Shown piece after piece: positions 1-7,345 of a DNA stretch of 64,000 nt. Numbering within the stretch: the stretch's first letter is position 1; each line of letters starts with the position of its first letter. Source of the DNA: Candidatus Eisenbergiella intestinipullorum (lineage in GTDB: Bacteria; Bacillota; Clostridia; Lachnospirales; Lachnospiraceae); the NCBI GenBank assembly GCA_019119815.1, contig DWWH01000007.1:62001-126000 (forward strand), given 5' to 3'. A program made the position numbers and the translations under genes. The notes under the pieces were generated by a model. That model was given only the letters and a program-made list of their open reading frames with translations, did no database searches and had not been told where the DNA came from.

Positions 1-779
1 GCGGAGGAGCGATCACTCTGTTCGTGCTTCTGGTGGTGGCGGCCGGGGCTGTCTGGACGCCCTGGGATCCCAACGCCATGGATGAAACGGCGCGCTTCGC
101 CGGGATGAGCCTTTCCCATCCCTTCGGCTGTGACAATTTCGGCAGGGACATCCTGAGCCGGGTAATGAAGGGCGGCGGGATGACGCTTCTCATCGCGGCG
201 GCCACGGTGGCCTTCGGCACCTTTTTCGGCGTGCTGCTCGGCGCCGTTACCGGATATTTCGGCGGCTGGCTGGATGAGGTGCTGATGCGCATCAACGATG
301 TGCTTTTCGCCTTTCCCAGCATTTTGCTTGCGCTGGTGTTCATCAGCCTGCTCGGTTCGGGAAAGGGAAATGTGATCCTGGCTTTGGGCGTGGCCTTCAT
401 CCCCAGCTTTGCCAGGATCGTGCGGGGAGAATTCATTCGCTGCAAAACGATGGATTACGTGAAGCTGGCCAGGCTCGCCGGGGCGAAGGACCTGCGCATC
501 ATGTTCGTCCATATTCTGCCGAATACCATGCAGGTGCTGCTTCCGGCGGTGATGATCGGCTTTAATAATGCGGTGCTGGCGGAGGCGGGCATGAGCTATC
601 TGGGGATCGGCGTGCAGCCGCCGGATTCCAGCCTGGGGCGGATGCTTTCGGAATCCCAGAGCTATCTGTTCACCTCGCCCGGCTCCGCCCTGTTTCCGGG
701 ACTGTTTCTGGTCCTCATGGTTCTGGGCTTCAGCCTTCTGGCGGACGGGCTGAAGGAAAAGGGCGCGCAGCCCGTCTGA
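1..779 (+). CDS. ABC transporter permease, DppC/OppC/NikC family (5' partial)
   Basis: Membrane-spanning permease half of a dipeptide, oligopeptide or nickel importer. The frame is open to the left edge (GGAITLF before the first possible GTG at 24), so the true start lies outside the window. The N-terminal part has the family's hydrophobic helix followed by TPWDPNAMD, then HPFGCDNFGRDILSRV, the usual extracytoplasmic segment of DppC proteins. The coupling-helix (EAA-loop) region is visible around KLARLAGAKDLRIMFVHILPN, and there are about five further hydrophobic segments. Two ATPase genes follow at 798 and 1616, so this is the second permease of a five-part importer. The binding protein and first permease must be upstream. 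Substrate cannot be assigned: the short ATPases resemble NikD/NikE in length as much as DppD/DppF. Confidence 0.92.
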   Translation, partial: GGAITLFVLLVVAAGAVWTPWDPNAMDETARFAGMSLSHPFGCDNFGRDILSRVMKGGGMTLLIAAATVAFGTFFGVLLGAVTGYFGGWLDEVLMRINDVLFAFPSILLALVFISLLGSGKGNVILALGVAFIPSFARIVRGEFIRCKTMDYVKLARLAGAKDLRIMFVHILPNTMQVLLPAVMIGFNNAVLAEAGMSYLGIGVQPPDSSLGRMLSESQSYLFTSPGSALFPGLFLVLMVLGFSLLADGLKEKGAQPV

Positions 780-797
780 AAAAAGGAGGCTTGGGAT

Positions 798-1619
798 ATG
801 CTGGACGTGATCGATCTGAACCTGGTATTTTCCGATCATCTGGTCCCGGAAACGGTGGTACATCATCTGAATCTGCATATGGACGAGGGCGATCTGGTAG
901 GGCTGGTGGGAGAATCCGGTTCCGGAAAATCCATGACGGCCCTGGCGATCGCGGGGCTTCTTGCCCGGCATGATATGAAAAAGACGGGACAGATCCTGTT
1001 TCGCGGAACGGACCTTCTGACCTGTCCGAGAAAACAGCTGCGTTCCATCCAGGGAGACGGGATCGGGATCGTCTTTCAGGAGCCGCAGACCTCCCTGAAT
1101 CCGGTGTACCCGGTGGGCTGGCAGGTGGAGGAGAGCCTGCGCATCCACCGGCCCGGGATGAGTCCGGAGGAGAGAAGAAAGCGGGCGCTGCAGATGCTTT
1201 CCGAGGTGGAGCTCTCCGATCCGGAGCGCATTTATGTTTCCTACCCCCATCAGCTTTCCGGGGGACAGCGCCAGCGCGTCATGATCGCGGCGGCCATGAT
1301 CTGCACCCCTTCCCTCCTGATCGCGGACGAGCCCACCACGGCTCTGGATGTGACGGTCCAGCTTTCCATTGTGAAGCTCCTGGGCAGGCTGTCCCGGGAG
1401 CAGAAGACGGCCATCCTGTTCATTTCTCATGATCTGAGCCTGGTGCGGAGGCTGTGCGGACGGATCGTGGTGATGAAGGATGGGAGAGTGGTGGAGCAGG
1501 GAGAGACGGAGCAGATCTATACCTGTCCCCAGGCGGAATACACGAAAAAGCTGATCGCATCGATCCCCCGGATCGAAAGAAGGAAGAACATTCCGCAGAT
1601 AAAGGGAGGCGCAGAATGA
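798..1619 (+). CDS. ABC transporter ATP-binding protein, DppD/OppD/NikD type
   Basis: First ATPase of the importer, 273 aa, cytoplasmic. Walker A is GESGSGKS (residues 38-45), the Q-loop region is VFQEPQTSLNP (about 92-102), the signature LSGGQRQR is at 153-160, Walker B LLIADEP follows at about 173-179, and the switch histidine is in ISHD near 211. At 273 aa it lacks most of the roughly 50-residue C-terminal extension found in typical OppD/DppD proteins, which puts it nearer NikD-type ATPases. The ATG at 798 follows AAAAGGAGGCTTGGGAT, and the gene lies 18 bp after the permease. It ends in ATGA, where the next ATPase begins, so the two are translationally coupled. Confidence 0.93.
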   Translation: MLDVIDLNLVFSDHLVPETVVHHLNLHMDEGDLVGLVGESGSGKSMTALAIAGLLARHDMKKTGQILFRGTDLLTCPRKQLRSIQGDGIGIVFQEPQTSLNPVYPVGWQVEESLRIHRPGMSPEERRKRALQMLSEVELSDPERIYVSYPHQLSGGQRQRVMIAAAMICTPSLLIADEPTTALDVTVQLSIVKLLGRLSREQKTAILFISHDLSLVRRLCGRIVVMKDGRVVEQGETEQIYTCPQAEYTKKLIASIPRIERRKNIPQIKGGAE

Positions 1620-2485
1620 GGCAGAAAGGAAAAGGCCCCTTCCAGACGGTCCTTTCACAGGATCATATTCTGGAGGTGGAAAACCTGAGCGTTTCCTACG
1701 AACGCCAGAAAAACGGACTCTTTGAAAAAAAAGAGAAGATGCAGGTTCTGCATGATGTTTCTTTTTTTATCCAAAAGGGAGAGATGCTGGGCCTGGTGGG
1801 CGAGAGCGGCTGCGGAAAATCCACGCTTTCCCGGGCGATCCTTGGCCTGCTTCCCGGTTATGAAGGGACCATCCGCTGTGCGGCCAGCCGGCCGCAGATG
1901 GTGTTTCAGGATCCCTATAGCTCCTTAAACCCTGCCAGAAAGGTGGGCTGGATCCTGGAGGAGCCCCTGAAGCTGAACGCCGGCCTGCTGCGGAAAACGG
2001 ACGGAAGAAGCCGGCGCAGCGCGGGAGCGCAGGAAGCAGGGAGCTCCTGCAAAAAAACGTGCAGTGTAAAGGAAGCGCGCCGGCAGAAGGTGCTTTCCAT
2101 GCTGGAGAGGGTGGGGCTGGAGGAAAGGATCGCAGACCGCTATCCCCGCCAGCTTTCCGGAGGACAGCGCCAGCGGGTCTGCATTGCGGAGAGCCTGATG
2201 CTGGAGCCCTCCCTCCTGATCGCGGATGAGCCGGTTTCCGCTCTGGATGTGACCATCCAGGCACAGATCATCGAGCTTCTCGGCCGGCTGCAGAAGGAGC
2301 TGGGGCTGGCCGTGCTCTTCATTTCCCATGACATGCGGGTGGTATACCAGCTCTGTCAGAGAGTGATGGTCATGAAGGAAGGCCGTATCGTGGAAAGCGG
2401 AGATGTGGACGAGGTATATTTCAGCCCGAAGCACCCGTATACGAAGGAGCTTCTGGAGGCTGCGGGGATCGGAGAAGAGGAATAG
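1616..2485 (+). CDS. ABC transporter ATP-binding protein, DppF/OppF/NikE type
   Basis: Second ATPase, 289 aa. The start at 1616 overlaps the previous stop as ATGA and has AAAGGGAGG 6-15 bases upstream; an in-frame start at 1454 would lie far inside the previous gene and is rejected. Walker A is GESGCGKST (about 62-70), the Q-loop is VFQDPYSSLNP (96-106), the signature LSGGQRQR is at 180-187, and LIADEPVSALD and ISHDMR follow. Oddity: residues about 124-152, between the Q-loop and the helical domain, form a low-complexity Arg/Ser/Ala/Lys-rich insert with two Cys that is not part of the usual fold. It probably forms a surface loop. Last gene of the transporter operon; a yqeG-like gene follows 21 bp later. 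Confidence 0.92.
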   Translation: MRQKGKGPFQTVLSQDHILEVENLSVSYERQKNGLFEKKEKMQVLHDVSFFIQKGEMLGLVGESGCGKSTLSRAILGLLPGYEGTIRCAASRPQMVFQDPYSSLNPARKVGWILEEPLKLNAGLLRKTDGRSRRSAGAQEAGSSCKKTCSVKEARRQKVLSMLERVGLEERIADRYPRQLSGGQRQRVCIAESLMLEPSLLIADEPVSALDVTIQAQIIELLGRLQKELGLAVLFISHDMRVVYQLCQRVMVMKEGRIVESGDVDEVYFSPKHPYTKELLEAAGIGEEE

Positions 2486-2506
2486 ACAGACAAAAGGAGA
2501 CGGAGG

Positions 2507-3019
2507 ATGCTTCAGAGATTTTATCCGGATGAATACCGGGAAAGCGCTTACGGGCTGGATTATGAAGGGCTGTATGAAAAGGGCTACCGGGGCATCATAT
2601 TCGACATTGACAATACCCTGGTGCCGCACGGCGCTGCCGCGGACGAAAGGAGTATCGCTCTGTTCGGCCGGCTCAGAGGGATCGGTTATTCCTGCGTCCT
2701 TCTGTCCAACAATAAGGAGATGCGGGTGAAGCCCTTTGCGCAGGCGGTGGGCGCCATGTATATCCATAAGGCCAACAAGCCTGCCGCGGCAAATTACCGC
2801 AGGGCCATGGAGCGGATGAGAACGGTGCCGGAGAACACGCTGTTTGTGGGCGATCAGCTTTTTACCGATGTATGGGGAGCGAAAAAGGCGGGGATCCACA
2901 GCATCCTGGTAAGACCCATTCATCCGAAGGAAGAGATCCAGATCGTCTTTAAGCGGTATCTGGAACGGATCGTTCTTTATTTTTACCGGAAGGAAGAAAG
3001 GAAGGCGGAGCATGATTGA
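2507..3019 (+). CDS. YqeG-family HAD-superfamily phosphatase
   Basis: 170-aa soluble protein of the YqeG (HAD IIIA) family. HAD motif I is FDIDNTLV (D33 and D35 are the expected nucleophile and acid/base), motif II is LLSNN, the motif III lysine is in HKANKPA, and motif IV is VGDQLFTDVWGAKKAG. Physiological substrate is unknown for most Firmicutes members. The start at 2507 follows AAAGGAGACGGAGG. Its last 8 bases overlap aroE, so it is expected to be cotranslated with the shikimate genes; this yqeG-aroE adjacency is common in Clostridia. Family assignment is firm, the biological role is not. Confidence 0.9.
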   Translation: MLQRFYPDEYRESAYGLDYEGLYEKGYRGIIFDIDNTLVPHGAAADERSIALFGRLRGIGYSCVLLSNNKEMRVKPFAQAVGAMYIHKANKPAAANYRRAMERMRTVPENTLFVGDQLFTDVWGAKKAGIHSILVRPIHPKEEIQIVFKRYLERIVLYFYRKEERKAEHD

Positions 3020-3881
3020 CGGAAAGACAGCGGTCTGCGGCCTGATCGGCGATCCGGTGGAGCATACGCTCTCTCCGGTGATCCATAATACGCTGGCGCA
3101 GGAGACAGGGAAAAATCTGGTCTACGTTCCGTTCCCCGTGAAGGCGGAGCAGGTGGAAAATGCCGTAAAGGGAGCACGCGCTCTGTCCCTCTGCGGGCTG
3201 AACGTGACCGTCCCGCATAAGAGCGCGGTGATCCCTTATCTTCACAGCGTGGAACGGGAAGCCGCGCTGATCGGAGCAGTGAATACCCTCGTTCCGGAAG
3301 GAGACGGCTTTCGCGGCTACAACACGGATCTGACAGGGCTGGGACGGGCGCTCGCCTCAGACGGCGTGCAGCTTGCCGGAGAACGGGTGATCCTGCTGGG
3401 TGCGGGCGGAGCGGCGCGGGCGGCCGCCTTCCTGTGTGTCCTGCGGGGAGCAAAGGAGGTATGGCTGTTAAACCGCACGCTTTCCCGGGCACAGGCGCTT
3501 GCACAGGAGGTCTGCCGGGGGACGGGGCGTGACTGCATCAGACCCCTCGCGCTTTCCGACTGGAGGAAGATTCCGGAGGGCCGTTACCTCGCTATTCAGG
3601 GCACAAAGGTGGGGCTTTTCCCCGATACGGAATGTGCCCCCATCGAAGAGGAAGCCTTTTACCGCCTGATCCATACGGGCTGCGACCTCATCTACCGCCC
3701 CGCGCGCACGAAATTCATGCGTCTGGTGGAGAAGGCGGGCGGCCGGGCCTTTAACGGGCTGAAGATGCTGCTGTATCAGGGAGTGGAGGCATATGAGCTG
3801 TGGACCGGGGCGGCAGTGACGGAAGCGCAGGCCGGGCTCTGCTATGAACGGATGAAAAAGGAGCTGGGGCAGGATGGCTGA
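3012..3881 (+). CDS. aroE: Shikimate dehydrogenase
   Basis: 289-aa NADP-dependent enzyme reducing 3-dehydroshikimate to shikimate in chorismate biosynthesis. The substrate-binding segment is GDPVEHTLSPVIHN near the N-terminus. The catalytic lysine lies in NVTVPHK and the partner aspartate in NTDLTGLG. The Rossmann dinucleotide loop is GAGGAARAA, followed by NRT for cofactor phosphate binding. The C-terminal GLKMLLYQGVEAYELW is the conserved closing helix. Length is typical. It overlaps yqeG by 8 bp and aroK by 8 bp, so three genes are read as a coupled block. Only aroE, aroK and aroQ of the pathway are present; aroA, aroB, aroC and aroF must be elsewhere. Confidence 0.96.
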   Translation: MIDGKTAVCGLIGDPVEHTLSPVIHNTLAQETGKNLVYVPFPVKAEQVENAVKGARALSLCGLNVTVPHKSAVIPYLHSVEREAALIGAVNTLVPEGDGFRGYNTDLTGLGRALASDGVQLAGERVILLGAGGAARAAAFLCVLRGAKEVWLLNRTLSRAQALAQEVCRGTGRDCIRPLALSDWRKIPEGRYLAIQGTKVGLFPDTECAPIEEEAFYRLIHTGCDLIYRPARTKFMRLVEKAGGRAFNGLKMLLYQGVEAYELWTGAAVTEAQAGLCYERMKKELGQDG

Positions 3882-4485
3882 GAGACAGGACGGAACAGGA
3901 GCGCGCTGCGGGGCGCAAAAGGGGAGAACGGTTTTTCTGACGGGCTTTATGGGCTGCGGGAAAAGCACGGTGGGAAGGTGTCTTGCCCGCCGGCTGTCCC
4001 TTCCCTTTATGGATACGGACATCCGGATCGAGCAGGAACAGAAGAAAAGCATTTCTGATATTTTCGCACAGGAGGGGGAGGAAGCGTTCCGGAGGCTGGA
4101 GACGGAGAGCCTTTCCGCTTTAAAGAGGAAGGGACTGCGCCAGGTGGTCTCCACCGGCGGCGGACTTCCCCTGCGGGAAGAAAACCGCAGGCTTATGAAG
4201 GAGGCCGGAACGGTGGTATTTTTGCGGGTGCGTCCGGAAACGGTTTATCAGAGGCTGCGGGGAGATACCACCCGCCCTCTTCTGCAGAAGGAGGATCCGG
4301 AGGCGGAGATCCGCAGGCTTCTTGCGGAACGGACGCCCCTGTATGAGGAGGCTGCGGATCTGATCGTGGATGCGGACGATAAAACGCCGGAGGAACTGGC
4401 GGAGGCGGTCGCAGCGGCACTTTTCCCGGGCTTTCCGGACGGGCCTGCAGCGATCAGCATGGAAGAAAGGAAGAAAAAAGCATGA
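3874..4485 (+). CDS. aroK: Shikimate kinase
   Basis: 203-aa P-loop kinase phosphorylating shikimate at O3. The P-loop is GFMGCGKST, the substrate-binding Asp is in DTDIRIE, the substrate-binding glycines are in STGGGLP, and the lid arginines lie in RLRGDTTRPLL. The body of the enzyme ends near residue 180. The last 20 or so residues (FPGFPDGPAAISMEERKKKA) are an extra polar tail that overlaps the ribosome binding region of aroQ. The N-terminal 15 residues before the P-loop strand are also longer than average. It overlaps aroE by 8 bp and aroQ by 4 bp (ATGA). Confidence 0.95.
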   Translation: MAERQDGTGARCGAQKGRTVFLTGFMGCGKSTVGRCLARRLSLPFMDTDIRIEQEQKKSISDIFAQEGEEAFRRLETESLSALKRKGLRQVVSTGGGLPLREENRRLMKEAGTVVFLRVRPETVYQRLRGDTTRPLLQKEDPEAEIRRLLAERTPLYEEAADLIVDADDKTPEELAEAVAAALFPGFPDGPAAISMEERKKKA

Positions 4486-4931
4486 AGATACTGGTCATCA
4501 ACGGGCCGAACCTGAATTTTCTGGGAATCCGGGAAAAGGCGGTCTATGGAACGCAGGATTATGCCTGGCTTCTGTCCCTTTTAAAAAAGAAGGGAGAAGA
4601 GACGGGCTGTCAGATCGACACCTTTCAGAGCAATCATGAGGGAGCCATCATCGACCGGATCCAGGAGGCCTATTTTGACGGCACGGACGGCATCGTTATC
4701 AATCCCGGAGCCTATACCCATTACAGCTATGCCATTCGGGATGCTCTGGCCAGCGTACAGATGCCAAAGGTGGAGATCCATATATCGGACATCACGGCGA
4801 GAGAAGAGTTCCGCAAAGTGTCCGTTACGGCTCCGGCCTGTGACAGGCAGATCTACGGACACGGGCTGGACGGCTATCTGGAGGCCGTGGACTTTATTCT
4901 TGCCGCGGTTTGTCCGGAGGATGGGCAGTAA
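4482..4931 (+). CDS. aroQ: Type II 3-dehydroquinate dehydratase
   Basis: 149-aa dodecameric-type dehydratase converting 3-dehydroquinate to 3-dehydroshikimate. Diagnostic motifs are NGPNLNFLGIRE (with the catalytic Tyr just after, in AVYGTQDY), QSNHEGAIIDRI, INPGAYTHYSYAI, EIHISDITARE and the GHGLDGY end. Length is typical. Coupled to aroK by ATGA. Its TAA stop lies inside the left target-site duplication (AGTAAGTA) of the 135-bp mobile element that follows, so the insertion just spared the reading frame. It is the last gene of the yqeG-aro block. Confidence 0.96.
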   Translation: MKILVINGPNLNFLGIREKAVYGTQDYAWLLSLLKKKGEETGCQIDTFQSNHEGAIIDRIQEAYFDGTDGIVINPGAYTHYSYAIRDALASVQMPKVEIHISDITAREEFRKVSVTAPACDRQIYGHGLDGYLEAVDFILAAVCPEDGQ

Positions 4932-4934
4932 GTA

Positions 4935-5069
4935 GTTGCTACTCAGCCAGGTCTGCGCATTCCCTGTGCAGACCGTACGAAAACAGACCGGCTGGAAGCA
5001 TCCGGCCTGGCGCGAAGCGCCTGGAATGGCCGGATGCTGTTACAACTCTGCCGAAGGCTGAGCTGTAAC
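4935..5069 (+). mobile_element. 135-bp MITE-like element, copy 1
   Basis: Non-coding element with imperfect terminal inverted repeats: the left end is GTTGCTACTCAGCC, and the right end read in reverse is GTTACAGCTCAGCC. It is flanked by a perfect 8-bp direct repeat AGTAAGTA (4927-4934 and 5070-5077), the mark of a transposition. It folds into at least two hairpins. One pairs 4950-4959 with 4965-4974. The other pairs 4997-5007 with 5028-5038 perfectly over 11 bp and has an inner GGCGC-GAA-GCGCC stem. A second copy in opposite orientation lies at 16765-16899, the same length with 9 differences, all transitions. There is no coding capacity, so it must have been moved by a transposase elsewhere in the genome. 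Confidence 0.9.
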
Positions 5070-5101
5070 AGTAAGTAACTTGTTCTTCTTCAAAAAAAGA
5101 G

Positions 5102-5130
5102 TTGAAATATGAGAGTTTTTATTATAAACT
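5102..5130 (+). promoter_or_regulatory. Putative promoter of efp
   Basis: A TTGAAA at 5102-5107 and TAAACT at 5125-5130 are 17 bp apart, in an AT-rich stretch between the mobile element and the efp ribosome binding site (AGGAGGAAG at about 5156). TATAAA at 5123 is an alternative -10 with 15-bp spacing. Confidence 0.5.
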
Positions 5131-5171
5131 GGTAAAGAATTAAACGAAAAATTTCAGGAGGAAGATTTTTT

Positions 5172-5729
5172 ATGATTTCTGCAGGCGATTTCAGAAATGG
5201 CGTTACGATCGAAGTAGATGGCAATATTTTTCAGATCATTGAGTTTCAGCATGTGAAGCCCGGCAAGGGCGCCGCGTTCGTCAGAACCAAGCTGAAGAAC
5301 ATCATTAACGGCGGCGTGGTGGAGAAGACGTTCCGCCCCACTGAAAAATTCCCGCAGGCACGTATTGATAGAAAGGATATGCAGTATCTCTATGCGGACG
5401 GCGACCTGTTCACGTTCATGGATACGGAGACCTATGACCAGATTTCCCTGAATAAGGATACGGTGGGTGATGCCCTCAAGTTTGTGAAGGAGAATGAGGT
5501 CTGCAAGGTCTGCTCCCATAACGGCAGCGTATTCGCAGTGGAGCCTCCCCTGTTTGTAGAGCTGGAGATCACCGAAACCGAACCCGGCTTCAAGGGTGAT
5601 ACGGCGACCGGCGCTTCCAAGCCCGCTACCGTTGAAACCGGAGCGACTGTTTCTGTTCCGCTGTTCGTCAACCAGGGAGACAAGATCAAGATCGACACCA
5701 GAACGGGAGAGTATCTTTCCAGGGTATAA
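5172..5729 (+). CDS. efp: Translation elongation factor P
   Basis: 185-aa ribosome-associated factor that relieves stalling at polyproline stretches. It has the three-barrel layout: the N-terminal KOW-like domain with the tip loop [12 protein letters not shown], whose Lys32 is the residue modified in other species, then an OB domain ([13 protein letters not shown] onward, MDTETYDQI), and the C-terminal OB domain ending [13 protein letters not shown]. Length matches the family exactly. The ATG at 5172 follows AGGAGGAAGATTTTTT. It is transcribed alone: the mobile element lies upstream and an intrinsic terminator downstream at 5817. Confidence 0.98.
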   Translation: MISAGDFRNGVTIEVDGNIFQIIEFQHVKPGKGAAFVRTKLKNIINGGVVEKTFRPTEKFPQARIDRKDMQYLYADGDLFTFMDTETYDQISLNKDTVGDALKFVKENEVCKVCSHNGSVFAVEPPLFVELEITETEPGFKGDTATGASKPATVETGATVSVPLFVNQGDKIKIDTRTGEYLSRV

Positions 5730-6113
5730 GCCGGGATGAAGCCGGGCCTTCCGCCCGGAAAGAAAAGCGGTCCGCTACCTGCGGTGTCATACAGGCATTT
5801 TCTCAAGCAGCCTATAAGACAATAAAATTTCCTTGTTACCATCAGATGGAAGAAAGGGAGTTTTGTTGTCTTTTTTATTGCCGGCAGAAAGAACCGCCCG
5901 CAGCCTTCTGCGCACATATCCTTCCGTGCTCTGCAGATCCGTCCATCCGTACATCCGCGTCCGGCGGCCCGGACGGATGCGCACGGTCCGGACGGTCACA
6001 TCAGCAGTACATATCGAATGGGAGGCTCCCGGAGCGAGGGGACCTCCGGTCATACATGCAGGATAAAACCTGATTCTGTTATCACATCTGAAAAAAGAAA
6101 AGAGAGGAAGTTT
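5730..6113. other. 384-bp intergenic region between efp and the DUF5688 gene
   Basis: Just after the efp stop is a GC hairpin CCGGGC-CTTCC-GCCCGG without a T tail. A stronger intrinsic terminator lies at 5817-5876. From 5877 to 6100 I see no convincing gene: the short overlapping frames there have no ribosome binding site. The DUF5688 ribosome binding site (AGAGAGGAAG) is at 6101. Confidence 0.6.
5817..5876 (+). terminator. Intrinsic terminator after efp
   Basis: 18-bp stem with several G-T pairs (5817-5834 with 5854-5871), followed directly by a run of Ts at 5871-5876. The 87-nt distance from the efp stop suggests an efp transcript with a modest 3' leader. Confidence 0.75.
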
Positions 6114-7073
6114 ATGACACTGGAACAGTTTGCGAATAAAGTGAGAAATGCAGTCAGCGCCTACTTCGGAGAAGGCCCCGGGGTCACGGTGCAGAAGATC
6201 ATGAAGAATAACAGTGTGGAGATGACAGGACTGATCTTCATGGAAAACGGGAGCGACATCGCAGCCACCATCTATCTGGACAGCTATTATGAAGAATATG
6301 AAGAGGGAACGCCGTTAGGCGAGATCGTCGGAAGGCTCATCCGCGCCTACGAGGAACACAGGCCGTCGGAACGGCTGAGGCTTGACTTCTTCCGGGATTA
6401 TGAGCAGGTGCGCGGCCGGCTTGCCTGCAGGCTGATCAACCTGGAAAGGAACCGGGAGCTGCTGGAGCAGGTCCCGCATCAGGTATGGCTGGATTTGGCG
6501 GTGGTGCCCTGCTGCATCCTGATGGGAGACGAGCTGGGCTGTGCCTGCGTCCTGATCCGGTATGCGCATATGAAGCGGTGGGGCATCGGAGAAGAAAGCC
6601 TGATGGAGGACGCGCGGCGCAACATGCGTCAGATCCTCCGGCCGGAATGCACGCCGATGACGGACTTCCTGTATGAAATGATGTATCATGCCGAGATGGA
6701 CGGGCTGCCGGATCCGGGAGAGGCGGAGCAGAAGGAGCAGATCATGGAACAGATCGCCTCCCTTCTGTCGGGCTGCCGCAGAGCGCGGGAAAGGGAGCTG
6801 TTCATCCTTTCCAACACCCAGCATTTTTACGGGGCGTCCGCGCTCCTTTATCCGGACCTTCTCAGCTCTGTGGCCGGAAAGAGGAGGGGATTTTTCGTCC
6901 TTCCCAGCTCCGTCCATGAGGTGCTGCTCCTTGCGGACACGGGAAAGGAAAGCCGGTTTGAGCTGTACCGGATGGTAAATGAAGTGAATGCGAAAAACGT
7001 GCCCCAGGAGGAATTCCTTTCGGACAGCGTGTATTATTTTGACAGGGAAACGGGAAGGGTCCGGATCCTGTAA
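6114..7073 (+). CDS. DUF5688 family protein
   Basis: 319-aa protein with the DUF5688 pattern common in Lachnospiraceae: an N-terminal EQFANKVRNAVSAYFGE and VTVQKIMKNN segment, IYLDSYYEEYEEG, FFRDYEQVRGR, and a C-terminal half with LSNTQHFYGASALLYP. No signal peptide or membrane segment; no catalytic motif is recognisable. The start at 6114 is chosen for AGAGAGGAAG just upstream; an in-frame start at 6018 would lack one. Function unknown. It is a single gene: a terminator precedes it and the tRNA promoter follows. Confidence 0.85.
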   Translation: MTLEQFANKVRNAVSAYFGEGPGVTVQKIMKNNSVEMTGLIFMENGSDIAATIYLDSYYEEYEEGTPLGEIVGRLIRAYEEHRPSERLRLDFFRDYEQVRGRLACRLINLERNRELLEQVPHQVWLDLAVVPCCILMGDELGCACVLIRYAHMKRWGIGEESLMEDARRNMRQILRPECTPMTDFLYEMMYHAEMDGLPDPGEAEQKEQIMEQIASLLSGCRRARERELFILSNTQHFYGASALLYPDLLSSVAGKRRGFFVLPSSVHEVLLLADTGKESRFELYRMVNEVNAKNVPQEEFLSDSVYYFDRETGRVRIL

Positions 7074-7117
7074 AAGGAACCAAAAAATGAACTTTTTCTT
7101 AAATTGAAAAAAGGCGC

Positions 7118-7146
7118 TGGACATCGGGAGAAGGTTGTGCTATCAT
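7118..7146 (+). promoter_or_regulatory. Promoter of tRNA-Arg
   Basis: TGGACA (7118-7123) and TATCAT (7141-7146), 17 bp apart, about 65 bp before the tRNA 5' end. Nothing else between it and the tRNA looks like a gene. Confidence 0.65.
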
Positions 7147-7216
7147 ATGAAACTGTGATGCGCATGAAATAAGAAATGCACATGCACGGCAAAATCATAT
7201 TAAGCTTTACAGCTTT

Positions 7217-7288
7217 GCACCCGTAGTCTAATGGATAGAACGGAGGCCTCCGACGCCTTTAATGCAGGTTCGATTCCTGTCGGGTGCA
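7217..7288 (+). tRNA. tRNA-Arg (anticodon CCG)
   Basis: 72-nt cloverleaf: acceptor arms GCACCCG and CGGGTGC with discriminator A, D-arm region GTCTAATGGATAGAAC, anticodon arm GAGGC-CTCCGAC-GCCTT with CCG at the anticodon position, and T-arm with GGTTCGATTCC. CCA is not encoded. It reads CGG arginine codons. It is followed by a T-rich stretch, then the start of the SH3-repeat gene only 57 nt later, so the two may share a transcript. Confidence 0.93.
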
Positions 7289-7345
7289 TTTTTGTTATTT
7301 TTAAGAAACCTTTCATATGTATCAGAAGAAAAGAAGGTGTCAGTA

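Noticed and set aside
24-779. GTG at position 24 as the true start of the permease
   Set aside because: The frame stays open to the window edge with hydrophobic DppC-like residues before it.
7262-7345. Start of the SH3 protein inside the tRNA
   Set aside because: It would overlap the tRNA T-arm and has no ribosome binding site; TTG at 7346 has one.
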